DNA from: Nocardiopsis sp. FR4
GTDB taxonomy: Bacteria > Actinomycetota > Actinomycetes > Streptosporangiales > Streptosporangiaceae
Assembly: GCF_009830945.1 (NCBI RefSeq)
Contig: NZ_ML776455.1
Location: forward strand, 249,289-313,288
Length of the DNA: 64,000 nucleotides
Direction: 5' to 3'
The notes beneath the pieces were generated by a model. That model worked only from the letters and a program-made list of their open reading frames with translations. It was not told the origin of the DNA and made no database searches. Shown here in pieces: positions 1-8,616 of this stretch; positions within the stretch are counted from its first letter, which is position 1; every line of letters starts with the position of its first letter. Position numbers and translations under genes: made by a program.

Positions 1-549
1 CTGGAGGGCGTCGCCGGGGTCTCGCTGCTGCCCCGGGCCGACCGGGGGGAGGGATCGGTCCTGGTGGCCGCCGACCCCGCGAGCGTCGCCGCGGCCCTGG
101 CCGCGCCGCCCGCCTACGGCGAGCCCGAGGCGCTCTTCCTGCGCGCCGTCCCCTTCCCACGCCCGGTCGAGGCCTCCGGGGAGGGCCTGGAGGCGGGCGA
201 CACCCGGTCGGTCCGCTTCACCCCGCGCCGGGTCCTGCGGCCCGGGGCCGAGCCCACTCCGCGCCACATGGAACTGAGGGTCGCGGAGAGCCGGGTCGGC
301 GCGGACGGCGGCCGGGTGGTGTTCGACGTGGTCGAGGACACCGCCTTCGCCAACTGGATGGACATGCGCCGCGCCGAGGCGGTGTGGCGGGCAGAGGGCG
401 GCGGCACCCGGCTGACCTGGACCATCGACTACGAGCGCACCTACGAGCCGTCCTGGTACTTCGGGCCGGTCCAGTCCTACGCGACGGACCTGGCCGCCGG
501 GTACCTCGGCGCGGCCTTCGCCGCCGCCGCGTCGGGGGAGGGGAGCTGA
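1..549 (+). CDS. SRPBCC-fold protein (5' end outside window)
   Basis: The frame is open from base 1, so the N-terminus is missing; 182 codons plus stop are visible. The C-terminal part reads like an SRPBCC (START/polyketide-cyclase-like) ligand-binding domain, with alternating strands, a conserved-looking Trp-rich centre (FANWMDMRRAEAVW) and a final amphipathic helix. A GTG at 64 is an internal codon candidate only, because the residues before it continue the same compositional style. Its TGA overlaps the ATG of the next gene (TGATG at 547-551), so the two are translationally coupled. The ligand is unknown. A lipid-linked role is inferred only from the methyltransferase partner. Confidence 0.6.
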   Translation: MEGVAGVSLLPRADRGEGSVLVAADPASVAAALAAPPAYGEPEALFLRAVPFPRPVEASGEGLEAGDTRSVRFTPRRVLRPGAEPTPRHMELRVAESRVGADGGRVVFDVVEDTAFANWMDMRRAEAVWRAEGGGTRLTWTIDYERTYEPSWYFGPVQSYATDLAAGYLGAAFAAAASGEGS

Positions 550-1844
550 TGGACCCGGAACCCTCCGCCGCGCTGGTCCGCGGCGTCGGACTGTTCCTCC
601 CCCTGCTGCTCACGGCCGTGCTGTGCCTGTGGCGCGCCCCCCGACAGCGCGAGGTCGCGGCGATGGTCGTGGCCGGGGTCTGGGCCCTGCTCACCCTCGT
701 CCCGCTCAACCTGTACGCCCTGCACGCGGGCTGGTGGTCCTTCCACGCGCGGGGGGCCGTGTGGCTCGGCATCCCCGTCGACCTGCTGCTCGCCTGGGCG
801 CTGCTGTGGGGCTCCCTGCCCGCCCTGCTGCTGCGGCTGCTCCCCGTCCCGCTGCTCACCGGGCTGCTCGTGTGGATCGACGTCATCGCCATGCCGCTCG
901 CCGAACCCGTCGTGGTGCTGGGACCCCTGTGGCTGCTGGGGGAGTTCGCGGGTTCGGTGCTGTGCCTGATCCCCGCGCTGATGCTGGCCTACTGGACGCG
1001 CACCGGCCAGCTCGTCCACGCCCGGATGTGGGCGCAGGCGGGGCTCGCCTTCGTGCTCATGGCGGTGCTGCCGGTGGTCGTCCTCGGCGCCCGACCCCTC
1101 TCCGACGCGGCGGCCTTCGGCGCGGCCCAGGCCCTGGCCCTGGTGTGCCTGCCGGGCCTGGCGGCGGCCCGCGAGTTCGCCCGGGTGGGCGGCGGCACCC
1201 CGCTGCCCTTCGACCCGCCCTCCGCGCTGGTGACCAGCGGCCCCTACGCCTATGTGCGCAATCCGATGCAGACCACCATCGTCGCGCTCTACCTGGTGCT
1301 GGCCCCGGCGACGGGGAACCCGTGGTTCCTCGCCGGAACCGGGGTCGCGTTCGGCTACGGCGCCGGGTTCGCCGCCTGGCACGAGGGCGGACAGCTGCGC
1401 CGGGCCTTCGGCCCCGCCTGGGAGGACTACCGCTCGGGCGTGCGCGCGTGGCTGCCGCGCTGGCGGCCCTGGCCGGACCGCCCGCGCGCCCGGCTGTACG
1501 TGGCCGCCGACTGCGCCATGTGCCGGGGGCTGGGCGGGTGGCTCGCCGCCCGCTCCCCGGTGGCGCTGGAGCTGCGCCCCGCCGCCGAGCACTCGGAGGT
1601 GCTGTACCGCCTGACCTACCAGATGGCGGACGGGCCGCGCTGGAGCGGGGTGTCCGCCTTGGCCCGCGCGCTCGAACACCTCCACCTCGGCTGGGCGCTC
1701 ACCGGCTGGGCGCTCGACCTGCCGGGGGTACGGCACTTCGCCCAGCTGTGCGCCGACGCCTTCGGCGCCGGTCCCCGCCCCTCCCGGACGGGGCAGGAGG
1801 ACGCGACGCCGGCCCGCCCCCGTGCCGAGCAGGTGGGACGGTGA
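549..1844 (+). CDS. ICMT/phospholipid-methyltransferase-like membrane protein fused to a DCC (thiol-oxidoreductase-like) domain
   Basis: 431 residues. About seven hydrophobic segments precede a signature of the isoprenylcysteine carboxyl methyltransferase/phospholipid methyltransferase family: G-P-Y-A-Y-V-R-N-P-M near residues 231-240, followed by a His-Glu pair and a V-R-A-W-L-P-R-W ending (about 300). These methyltransferases are SAM-dependent membrane enzymes. The last 120 residues form a separate soluble domain with D-C-A-M-C at 321-325, resembling DCC/DUF393 proteins that carry a CxxC-like pair near a short beta strand. The ATG overlaps the preceding stop. The two-domain fusion is seen directly; the substrate is not known. 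Confidence 0.65.
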   Translation: MDPEPSAALVRGVGLFLPLLLTAVLCLWRAPRQREVAAMVVAGVWALLTLVPLNLYALHAGWWSFHARGAVWLGIPVDLLLAWALLWGSLPALLLRLLPVPLLTGLLVWIDVIAMPLAEPVVVLGPLWLLGEFAGSVLCLIPALMLAYWTRTGQLVHARMWAQAGLAFVLMAVLPVVVLGARPLSDAAAFGAAQALALVCLPGLAAAREFARVGGGTPLPFDPPSALVTSGPYAYVRNPMQTTIVALYLVLAPATGNPWFLAGTGVAFGYGAGFAAWHEGGQLRRAFGPAWEDYRSGVRAWLPRWRPWPDRPRARLYVAADCAMCRGLGGWLAARSPVALELRPAAEHSEVLYRLTYQMADGPRWSGVSALARALEHLHLGWALTGWALDLPGVRHFAQLCADAFGAGPRPSRTGQEDATPARPRAEQVGR

Positions 1845-2079
1845 CCGAACCCCACGGTCCGCCCGCGCCGGGGCGGCGTTCCCCGTGGACCGGCAGGCAG
1901 TCGGGGCGGAGACGGGACCGCGTGTTCCCGCGGGTCGGCCCTGCCCGGCGGTCGGACCGCCGCGGGACCGCGCCCTCCTCGGCGCGGACCGCCCACCGTT
2001 ATGCTCGGTCGGGGCCCGGCCGCGCCGGAGGCGGCGCGGGGCCCCACGTGTTCGCCCCCCGTCAGGCACGAGGAAACCG

Positions 2080-4257
2080 ATGGAAGAACAGGCCATGCTC
2101 GCGCGGGACCTCGTGCTGCGCGTCTGTGCCGGAGCGACCGAGCTCGACCCCCACTGGATCCGGAGCGGCGGCAAGGTCACCACCCCCTTCCTCGTGCCGC
2201 GCGACCGCAACCTCATCCGCGCGATCGTCGCCGCGGGCCGCGCCATGGGCGTGGACCGGCTCCTGGTGTGCCGGACCCGGCCCGAGTTCTCCTACGACCC
2301 CGTCACCGAGGTCCCCCTCGACACCGACACCCTCATCGACCTCATCCGCGGCTGGGGACCCACGCCCACCGACTTCCTCGTCTGTGTCGAGGACTTCTCC
2401 GCCGCGGTACTGGTCACCGCGGACGAACTCACCGTCGCCGCCGGACCCGCCGACTTCGTCCGCGAACTCGTCGGAGCCGACATCCCCCAGGCCCGGGCGC
2501 ACTTCGGCGCGCGCGCCCGCGCCGAGGGCGGCCCCGTCCTCACCCGCGCCGCCCAGCTCTACCACTGCGCCGAGACCGGCGCCCGCCACGCCCGGGGCTC
2601 CCGCGGCCCCGGCCCCGACCTGGCCGAACGCCTGGTCCGGAGCGTCGACCGCGCCCGGCGGAACTCGCCGCGCGCCGTCCGCTCCCTGCGCGCCCTGCGC
2701 GGCGCCTGGGGGTGGCTCATGGTGGTGGCCCTGCTCCTCGCGCCCCTGGCCGCACCCGAACTGGGCGCCGCCCTCCCCGCGCTGGCCGCCGCGTTCGCGC
2801 TGCTGCTGCAGCTCGGTCTGCTGGCGCGCTCGCGCACCGTCTCCTTCGCCGCCCTGCTCCGGGTGGCCGCGTTCGGGGCGCTGCTGCTGTGGCCCCTGGC
2901 CCTGGCCGAGGCCGCCGTGGCCCGGCTGCTCGGCGCCGACCCCTACGGCGTGCTCGCCTACACCTACGTCGCCGTGCCCCTGGAGGAGCTGGGCAAGCTG
3001 CTCCCGCTGCTGCTCCTGCCCCTGGCGGCGCGCAGGCGGCTGCGCCGCCTGGCCGCGGTCGACTTCCTGCTGCTGGCCGCCGCCTCCGGAGCCGGGTTCC
3101 AACTGGCGGAGCGCCTGTTCACCCAGGTGGCCCTGGGCGCCCCCGACCTCTCCGCCGACGGGGGGCTGTTCCTGCCCGGCGGCAGCACCGTGACCGACCC
3201 GGCGGGCGAGGTGCTGGCGGTCTTCTCCGGGCACGCCGTCACCACCGGCCTGGTCGGCGCCGCCCTCGGACTGGCCGTCGTGGGCCGCCGCCACGGGGCC
3301 TGGCTGTGGCTGCTGCCCCCCGTCGCGCTGACCCTGGCGGTGCTGGACCACCTCAACCTCAACGCGCGGCTGGCCAACGCCGCGCTCCACCCCGCGTCGG
3401 AGTTCGTGCACGGCCTCCTCGGCGGCGGGGCGCTCACCCCCTGGCTGCTGGTGCTGCTCCTGGTGTGCGCGGTCGCCCTGGACTACCGGCTGATCGCGAC
3501 CGCCGCCGAGTCCACGCCCCCGCTGCCCGGTCAGCCGCCGCTGGCGGGCCTGCGCCGCCGGGCCCGGGGCCGTTCCGTGGCCACGCGCGTCCGCGTGCCC
3601 GCCGACATCGCGCCGATGTTCCGCCGCACGGCGCTGTCCTGGGCGGAACTGCCGGTCATCCTGGCCACCGCCCTGTCCACGGTCGCGCACGAACTGGCCG
3701 CCGCCACCATCGCCGCGCGGCGCGGCCCAGGGGTGCTCTGCGACACCTGGCGGTTCCTGCGCTGGCGCCGCGCCAACGCGATGGGCGAGGCCCGCTCCGC
3801 CGGACGGCCCTGGCGCCACCACCCCTCGCAGGTGGAACTGTCCGGGCAGGCGCGCGAACTGGCCCGGCGCCTGGGACTGGCGGCCACCGGCGGGGTCACC
3901 GCGGCGGTGGGCCTGCTGGCCTGCGCCACCGCGTACGCCGTCCTCGGCGCACCGGCCGCGGACGGGACCCCCGCCTACGCCTACCTGGCGCTGGACCGGA
4001 TCCAGGGCTGGCTGGCCGGGCTCTCCCCGGGGGACACGGTCTGGGCCGCCGTGGTCACGACCGCGGTGCTCACACTGCTGACGGCGGGCAACGGCGTGCC
4101 GCACGCCCACCCGCGGATGCGCGAGTTCCTGCGCGAGCCCACCGCCAACACCGGCGCGATCCTGGGCATGCTCGCCCCCGGCCAGGTGGGGTACGCCGTC
4201 CTGGGCCTGGCGGGGCTGGCCCTGCCCCGGCGCGTGGACCGGCTCCTGGTCCGCTGA
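2080..4257 (+). CDS. PrsW-type intramembrane metalloprotease with extra N-terminal domain
   Basis: 725 residues from an ATG preceded by a purine-rich stretch (gaggaaac). Residues 1 to about 210 are soluble and not recognised. The middle is a multi-span membrane domain with PrsW/M82 signatures: L-E-E-L-G-K with Glu302, Glu303 and Lys306, then F-S-G-H-A-V with His385, and a D-H-L-N motif with His424. PrsW proteases cleave anti-sigma factors or other membrane proteins in Bacillus. The last 200 residues add a loop and several more membrane segments, which makes it much longer than a bare PrsW (about 220-400 residues). An earlier in-frame ATG at 1822 would overlap the upstream gene and gives an unconvincing N-terminus. 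The substrate is unknown. Confidence 0.7.
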   Translation: MEEQAMLARDLVLRVCAGATELDPHWIRSGGKVTTPFLVPRDRNLIRAIVAAGRAMGVDRLLVCRTRPEFSYDPVTEVPLDTDTLIDLIRGWGPTPTDFLVCVEDFSAAVLVTADELTVAAGPADFVRELVGADIPQARAHFGARARAEGGPVLTRAAQLYHCAETGARHARGSRGPGPDLAERLVRSVDRARRNSPRAVRSLRALRGAWGWLMVVALLLAPLAAPELGAALPALAAAFALLLQLGLLARSRTVSFAALLRVAAFGALLLWPLALAEAAVARLLGADPYGVLAYTYVAVPLEELGKLLPLLLLPLAARRRLRRLAAVDFLLLAAASGAGFQLAERLFTQVALGAPDLSADGGLFLPGGSTVTDPAGEVLAVFSGHAVTTGLVGAALGLAVVGRRHGAWLWLLPPVALTLAVLDHLNLNARLANAALHPASEFVHGLLGGGALTPWLLVLLLVCAVALDYRLIATAAESTPPLPGQPPLAGLRRRARGRSVATRVRVPADIAPMFRRTALSWAELPVILATALSTVAHELAAATIAARRGPGVLCDTWRFLRWRRANAMGEARSAGRPWRHHPSQVELSGQARELARRLGLAATGGVTAAVGLLACATAYAVLGAPAADGTPAYAYLALDRIQGWLAGLSPGDTVWAAVVTTAVLTLLTAGNGVPHAHPRMREFLREPTANTGAILGMLAPGQVGYAVLGLAGLALPRRVDRLLVR

Positions 4258-4262
4258 TCCGC

Positions 4263-4352
4263 TCAGAACCCGTAGGCGTCCCTGCGGTGACGAATCGAGT
4301 GGATCCCGATCACCTCCTCGTCCGGACGGACCTTGCGGACGATCCGGCCTGA
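4263..4352 (-). pseudogene. C-terminal remnant of a RelE/ParE-type toxin
   Basis: In the frame next to the 3' end of the reductase gene, the minus strand encodes I-V-R-K-V-R-P-D-E-E-V-I-G-I-H-S-I-R-H-R followed by R-D-A-Y-G-F and a stop. A hydrophobic strand, then a short strand ending in R-H-R-R-D-A-Y, is typical of the C-terminus of RelE/ParE-superfamily toxins. No matching N-terminal half or antitoxin gene is visible, and the segment overlaps the tail of the reductase. It is best read as a degraded fragment. Chance resemblance over about 30 residues remains possible. Confidence 0.4.
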
Positions 4353-6721
4353 CCACGGTGGAGACCAGCCCGGCTTCCGTCGGTGTCCTGTACAGGGGTG
4401 ACGCCCCTGGGCGGCTCGAAGGCGCGCACCGGCGGCACCTCGCCGGTGAACCGCTCCACCCGCACCCGCGTCAGCTGGCCGGTGCAACCCTGGCTCAACG
4501 CGGACGTGCCCACGTCCTCCGTGAGCGCGTTCGGGTTGCCGTGAGCGCATCCCACCCCGTCGGCGGAGGGGTCGTACCAGGCCCCCGTCGACAGCTGCAC
4601 CACGCCCGGCCGGAGCGCCTCGCTCACCACCACACCGGCCAGGCACGAGCCCCGGGCGCTCACCACCCGGACCACGTCCCCGTCGGCCGCGCCGCACGCC
4701 CGCGCGTCGTCCGGGTGCATCCGCACCGGCGCGCGCCCGGCGACCTTCTGCGCCATGCTGTGCGCGCCCATGTCCTGCTGGCTGTGCAGCCGCCCGCTCG
4801 GCTGGTTGGCGAGCAGCACCAGGGGGAAGTCCTCCGACCCGGCGCCGGCCACCGCCGGACCGGGCAGCCACACCGGGTGCCCGGGGCAGTCCTCGTATCC
4901 GAAGGAGGCGATCGTCTCCGAGAACAGCTCGATCCGCCCGCTGGGGGTGCGCAGCGCGTTGGCCGCCGGGTCGGCGCGGAACTCGGACAGCAGCGCCGCG
5001 TCCTCCACCCGGCCGGGCATCTCCGCCCGGCCCCGCTCCCAGAACTCCTCGAACCCGGGCACCTCCAGGCCCCGCCGCGCCACCAGCGACCGCCACCGCT
5101 CGTAGGACACCCGCATCCAGTCCCGGCTGGTCCGGCCCTCGGTGAACTCCTCGCGCACTCCCAGGCGTTCGGCCAGGTCGGCGTAGGTGTCGTACTCGTC
5201 GCGGGCCTGCCCGTGCGGGGGCACCGCGCGCCGCATCGCCCGCACGCTCAGGTCGCCCTGGCTCGCGGCGACGTCCTCGCGCTCCAGCACCGTCGTGGCC
5301 GGGATGACGATGTCGGCGTGGCGCGCGGTCGCGGTCCAGTGCGTCTCGTGCACCACCACCGTCTCCGGGCGCCCGAAGGCCCGGGTCAGCCGGGCCAGGT
5401 CCTGGTGGTGGTGGAAGGGGTTGCCGCCCGCCCAGTAGACCAGCCGCACGTCCGGGTAGCGGCGCTCCTCGCCGTCGTAGTCGTAGCGCCCGCCCGGGTC
5501 CAGCAGCATGTCGGCCACCCGCGCCACCGGGATGAACGAGTCCACCGGGTTGCCGCCCTGCGGCATCCTCGGCAGGCCCAGCGGGGTCGCACCGCCGCCG
5601 TAGTTGCCCATCGACCCGTAGCCGGAGGCGAAGCCCCCGCCCGGCAGCCCCACCTGTCCCAGACAGCACGCCAGGGCCAGGCCCGCCCACAGCGGCTGCT
5701 CGCCGTAGCGCGCCCGCTGCACCGACCACCCCACGTTGACCAGGGTGCGCCGTCCGGCCATCCGCCGGGCCAGCGACCGCAGCCGGTCGGCGGCCACCCC
5801 GCTGATCCGCTCGGCCCACTCCGGGGAGCGCTCCGTACCGCCCGGGCGGCCCCGCTCGTCGCGCTCGCCCAGCACGTACGCGCGCAGCGCGTCCGCGCCC
5901 ACCGTGTACCGGTCCAGGAAGTCGGTGTCGGCCAGGCCCTCGGTGAACAGCACGTGCATCAGCGCCAGCAGCACGGCGGTGTCGGTCCCCGGGGCGAGGG
6001 AGACCCACTCGGCCTTCACGTCCTCGGAGGCGTCGTCCGCCAGCGGCGACACCGACACGAACTCCACCCCGGCGTCGGCGGCCCCGCGCATCGCCGGGCC
6101 CGCGGTCTGCGCGGCCCGGCCGCCCGAGGAGGTCCACGTGTTGGACACGCGCAGCCCGCCGAAGGAGACCAGGAGCTCGGTGTGCTCGCGGATCCGGGTC
6201 CACGCCGGGGCCCGGTGCAGCAGGCGGTTCGCCGCCGGGGTGCCCAGGATCCGGGGGAACAGCACCTCCACCGCGCCGTGGCTGTAGGTGGTGCGCGAGC
6301 TCGTGTACCCGCCGATCGTGTTGAGGAACCGGTGCAGCTGGCTCTGCGCGTGGTGGATCCGGCCCGCGCTGCCCCACCCGTAGGAGCCGCCGTAGATCGC
6401 CGCGTTCCCGTGCGTTCGGCGCACCCGGTCCAGCTCCCCGGCGAGCAGGTCCAGCGCGGTGGACCACTCGACCTCGACGTACTCGTCGTCCGGATGGCCC
6501 CGGAGCGGGTCAGGGCCCGGGCCGCGGTCCAGCCACCGGCGCCGCACCGCCGGGCGCGCCACGCGCGAGGCGTGGTGCTGGGCGGCCGGGGTGTTGGCGA
6601 TCACCGGGGAGGGCGCCGGGTCGTCGGCGTCCGGGCGGGTCCCGACCACGCGGCCGTCTTCGACGAGCACCTCGTAGCTGCCCCAGTGGGCGCTGGTCGG
6701 GTACGACGACGTCGCGGGCAT
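4310..6721 (-). CDS. Molybdopterin-dependent S/N-oxide reductase (BisC/DMSO-reductase family)
   Basis: 803 residues, close to the 740-800 of biotin sulfoxide and TMAO/DMSO reductases. Near residue 110 a G-G-S-Y-G-W motif is followed by G-G-Y-T-S-S and then T-Y-S-H-G-A. That serine matches the serine molybdenum ligand of this family. No N-terminal [4Fe-4S] cysteine motif and no twin-arginine leader are present, which suggests a cytoplasmic BisC-like enzyme that reduces oxidised biotin or methionine sulfoxide using bis-MGD. The last 25 residues are Arg/Ser-rich and run into a toxin-like remnant, so the natural C-terminus may have been altered. It is divergent from the CoA lyase, with 155 nt between the starts. 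Confidence 0.85.
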   Translation of the reverse strand: MPATSSYPTSAHWGSYEVLVEDGRVVGTRPDADDPAPSPVIANTPAAQHHASRVARPAVRRRWLDRGPGPDPLRGHPDDEYVEVEWSTALDLLAGELDRVRRTHGNAAIYGGSYGWGSAGRIHHAQSQLHRFLNTIGGYTSSRTTYSHGAVEVLFPRILGTPAANRLLHRAPAWTRIREHTELLVSFGGLRVSNTWTSSGGRAAQTAGPAMRGAADAGVEFVSVSPLADDASEDVKAEWVSLAPGTDTAVLLALMHVLFTEGLADTDFLDRYTVGADALRAYVLGERDERGRPGGTERSPEWAERISGVAADRLRSLARRMAGRRTLVNVGWSVQRARYGEQPLWAGLALACCLGQVGLPGGGFASGYGSMGNYGGGATPLGLPRMPQGGNPVDSFIPVARVADMLLDPGGRYDYDGEERRYPDVRLVYWAGGNPFHHHQDLARLTRAFGRPETVVVHETHWTATARHADIVIPATTVLEREDVAASQGDLSVRAMRRAVPPHGQARDEYDTYADLAERLGVREEFTEGRTSRDWMRVSYERWRSLVARRGLEVPGFEEFWERGRAEMPGRVEDAALLSEFRADPAANALRTPSGRIELFSETIASFGYEDCPGHPVWLPGPAVAGAGSEDFPLVLLANQPSGRLHSQQDMGAHSMAQKVAGRAPVRMHPDDARACGAADGDVVRVVSARGSCLAGVVVSEALRPGVVQLSTGAWYDPSADGVGCAHGNPNALTEDVGTSALSQGCTGQLTRVRVERFTGEVPPVRAFEPPRGVTPVQDTDGSRAGLHRGQAGSSARSVRTRR

Positions 6722-6876
6722 GCTGGTTCCCTCCGTGGTCCTTCGTCCCTTTTGGGGTCGGACCTCACTCTACGCACCGCCGGGTGCGATGATGGGCCGC
6801 GCGGCGCGGGAGCGGAGCCGGGTGATCCCGGCCGTCCCCGCACCGCCCAGGTGGCCGAACGGAGGAGGAGACAGCG

Positions 6877-7827
6877 GTGACGGGCGAACTCAGGTCGCGT
6901 CGGTCGGTACTCGCGGTCCCGGGGTCCAACCCCCGGTTCGTCGACAAGGCACGGGGGCTGGACGTGGACGCCTTCTTCCTCGACCTGGAGGACGCGGTCG
7001 CGCCCCTGGAGAAGGAGGCCGCCCGCGACACCGTGGTGCGCGCCCTCAACGACGGCGGCTGGGGCGGCAGGGTCCGCAGCGTGCGGGTGAACGACGTCAC
7101 CACCGCGTGGGCCTACCGCGACGTCATCACGGTGGTCGAGGGGGCCGGAGCCGAACTCGACGCGCTGGTGCTGCCCAAGGTCACCGGCGCCCGCGACGTC
7201 CAGTGGCTGGACACCCTGCTGACCCAGATCGAGCGCGCCGTCGGGCTGGAGGTCGGCCGGATCGGCATCGAGGCCCAGATCGAGGACGCCCGCGGCCTGG
7301 TCGCCGTCGACGCGATCGCCGGCGCCTCGCCCCGCCTGGAGTCCCTGGTCTACGGCCCCGCCGACTTCATGGCCTCCCTCAACATGAAAAGCCTGGTCGT
7401 CGGGGAGCAGCCGCCCGGCTACGACACCGGAGACGCCTACCACTACGTGCTCATGCGCATCCTCACCGCCGCGCGCGCCAACGGCCTCCAGGCCATCGAC
7501 GGCCCCCACCTGCAGATCCGAGACGTGGACGCCTTCCGCCGCTCCGCCGCCCGCACTGCCGCCCTCGGCTTCGACGGCAAGTGGGTCCTGCACCCGCTCC
7601 AGGTGGAGGCGGCCAACGAGGTCTACGCGCCCACCCAGGAGGACTACGACCACGCCGAGCTCATCCTGGACGCCTACGAGCGCGCCACCACCGTCGACCG
7701 CCGGGGCGCCGTCATGCTCGGCGACGAGATGCTCGACGAGGCCTCCCGCAAGATGGCGCTCGTGGTCGCGGGCAAGGGCCGCGCCGCCGGACTCCGCAGG
7801 ACCCGCTTCCTCGACTCCGGGGCCTGA
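6877..7827 (+). CDS. HpcH/HpaI-CitE family CoA-ester lyase (malyl-CoA lyase type)
   Basis: 316 residues. GTG start 8 nt after a strong ribosome-binding site (ggaggagg at 6861-6868). The TIM-barrel CitE signature is present: an S-V-L-A-V-P-G-S N-terminus, F-F-L-D-L-E-D-A-V with acidic Mg-binding residues near 37-44, V-L-P-K-V, and an I-E-A-Q-I-E-D segment with the second metal-binding acid. Y-G-P-A-D-F-M-A-S-L and the H-P-L-Q near 245 resemble actinobacterial L-malyl-CoA/beta-methylmalyl-CoA lyases of the ethylmalonyl-CoA pathway more than the citrate lyase beta subunit. No other pathway gene is adjacent, so the exact substrate is inferred. Confidence 0.8.
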   Translation: MTGELRSRRSVLAVPGSNPRFVDKARGLDVDAFFLDLEDAVAPLEKEAARDTVVRALNDGGWGGRVRSVRVNDVTTAWAYRDVITVVEGAGAELDALVLPKVTGARDVQWLDTLLTQIERAVGLEVGRIGIEAQIEDARGLVAVDAIAGASPRLESLVYGPADFMASLNMKSLVVGEQPPGYDTGDAYHYVLMRILTAARANGLQAIDGPHLQIRDVDAFRRSAARTAALGFDGKWVLHPLQVEAANEVYAPTQEDYDHAELILDAYERATTVDRRGAVMLGDEMLDEASRKMALVVAGKGRAAGLRRTRFLDSGA

Positions 7828-7858
7828 CCCGCCGCTGACCGGCCCGGATCTGACACGC

Positions 7859-7888
7859 GCCCCACCCGTCTCTTACCGCGCTCTCACC
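7859..7888 (+). promoter_or_regulatory. 11-nt-period direct repeats upstream of the OmpR-type regulator
   Basis: CTCTTACC (7870-7877) and CTCTCACC (7881-7888) are 8-nt half-sites separated by 3 nt. A weaker GCCCCACC (7859-7866) lies in the same 11-nt phase. One-helical-turn tandem repeats are the usual target of OmpR/PhoB-family regulators. The site lies 23 nt upstream of the ATG of such a regulator, so autoregulation is likely. A closely related pair lies upstream of the HtrA gene at 13610-13628. Confidence 0.5.
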
Positions 7889-7910
7889 CTGATGCGCCAC
7901 CATAAGCGCC

Positions 7911-8612
7911 ATGGAAGCCACCGCCACGGTTCTGGTCGCCGACGACGACCGAGCGATCAGGGACTCACTGGAACGCGCACTCCAGCTGGAGGGCTACGAG
8001 GTGCGGACGGTACCGGACGGGGTCCAGGCCCTGGCCGCCGTGCACGCCCAGCCCGTCGACCTGCTCATCCTCGACGTGATGATGCCGGGTGTGGACGGGC
8101 TCGGCGTGGCCCGGGTCCTGCGGGCCGAGAAGGACCGCACGCCCATCCTCATGCTCACCGCGCGCGTGGAGACCCCGGACCGGGTGGCGGGGCTCGACGC
8201 CGGAGCCGACGACTACCTCGCCAAGCCCTTCGAGCTGGAGGAGCTCCTGGCCCGGCTGCGCGCCCTGCTGCGCCGCGCCGCGCCCGCCGACGGCGAGGCC
8301 GCGGAGGAGGGTCCGCTGCGGGTCGGCGAACTGCGGCTGGACCCGCGCGCCCGCCGGGTCTGGCGCGGCGAACACGAGGTCGAGCTGTCCAAGACGGAGT
8401 TCGACCTCCTCGAACTCCTGGTCCGCAACGCCGGGATCGTCCTGGACCACTCCACCATCTACGACCGCATCTGGGGCTACGACTTCGGCCCCGAGTCCAA
8501 GAACCTCGCCGTCTACATCAGCTACCTGCGCCGCAAGCTGGAGCGGGGCGGCGGAGCGCCGCTCATCCAGACCGTGCGCGGAGTCGGCTACACCCTGCGG
8601 CCCCAGGACTGA
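7911..8612 (+). CDS. OmpR/PhoB-family response regulator, MprA-like
   Basis: 233 residues. N-terminal receiver: acidic pair D-D-D at 11-13, phospho-acceptor Asp in L-I-L-D-V-M-M-P near residue 54, switch Thr in M-L-T-A-R, and Lys in Y-L-A-K-P-F. A C-terminal winged helix (about 135-230) ends with the typical T-V-R-G-V-G-Y strand pair. The sensor kinase starts 5 nt downstream. The kinase pairing and a nearby HtrA protease match the mycobacterial mprA-mprB-pepD order, where the system answers envelope stress. The role here is inferred from that order and the shared repeats. Confidence 0.88.
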   Translation: MEATATVLVADDDRAIRDSLERALQLEGYEVRTVPDGVQALAAVHAQPVDLLILDVMMPGVDGLGVARVLRAEKDRTPILMLTARVETPDRVAGLDAGADDYLAKPFELEELLARLRALLRRAAPADGEAAEEGPLRVGELRLDPRARRVWRGEHEVELSKTEFDLLELLVRNAGIVLDHSTIYDRIWGYDFGPESKNLAVYISYLRRKLERGGGAPLIQTVRGVGYTLRPQD

Positions 8613-8616
8613 GCCC

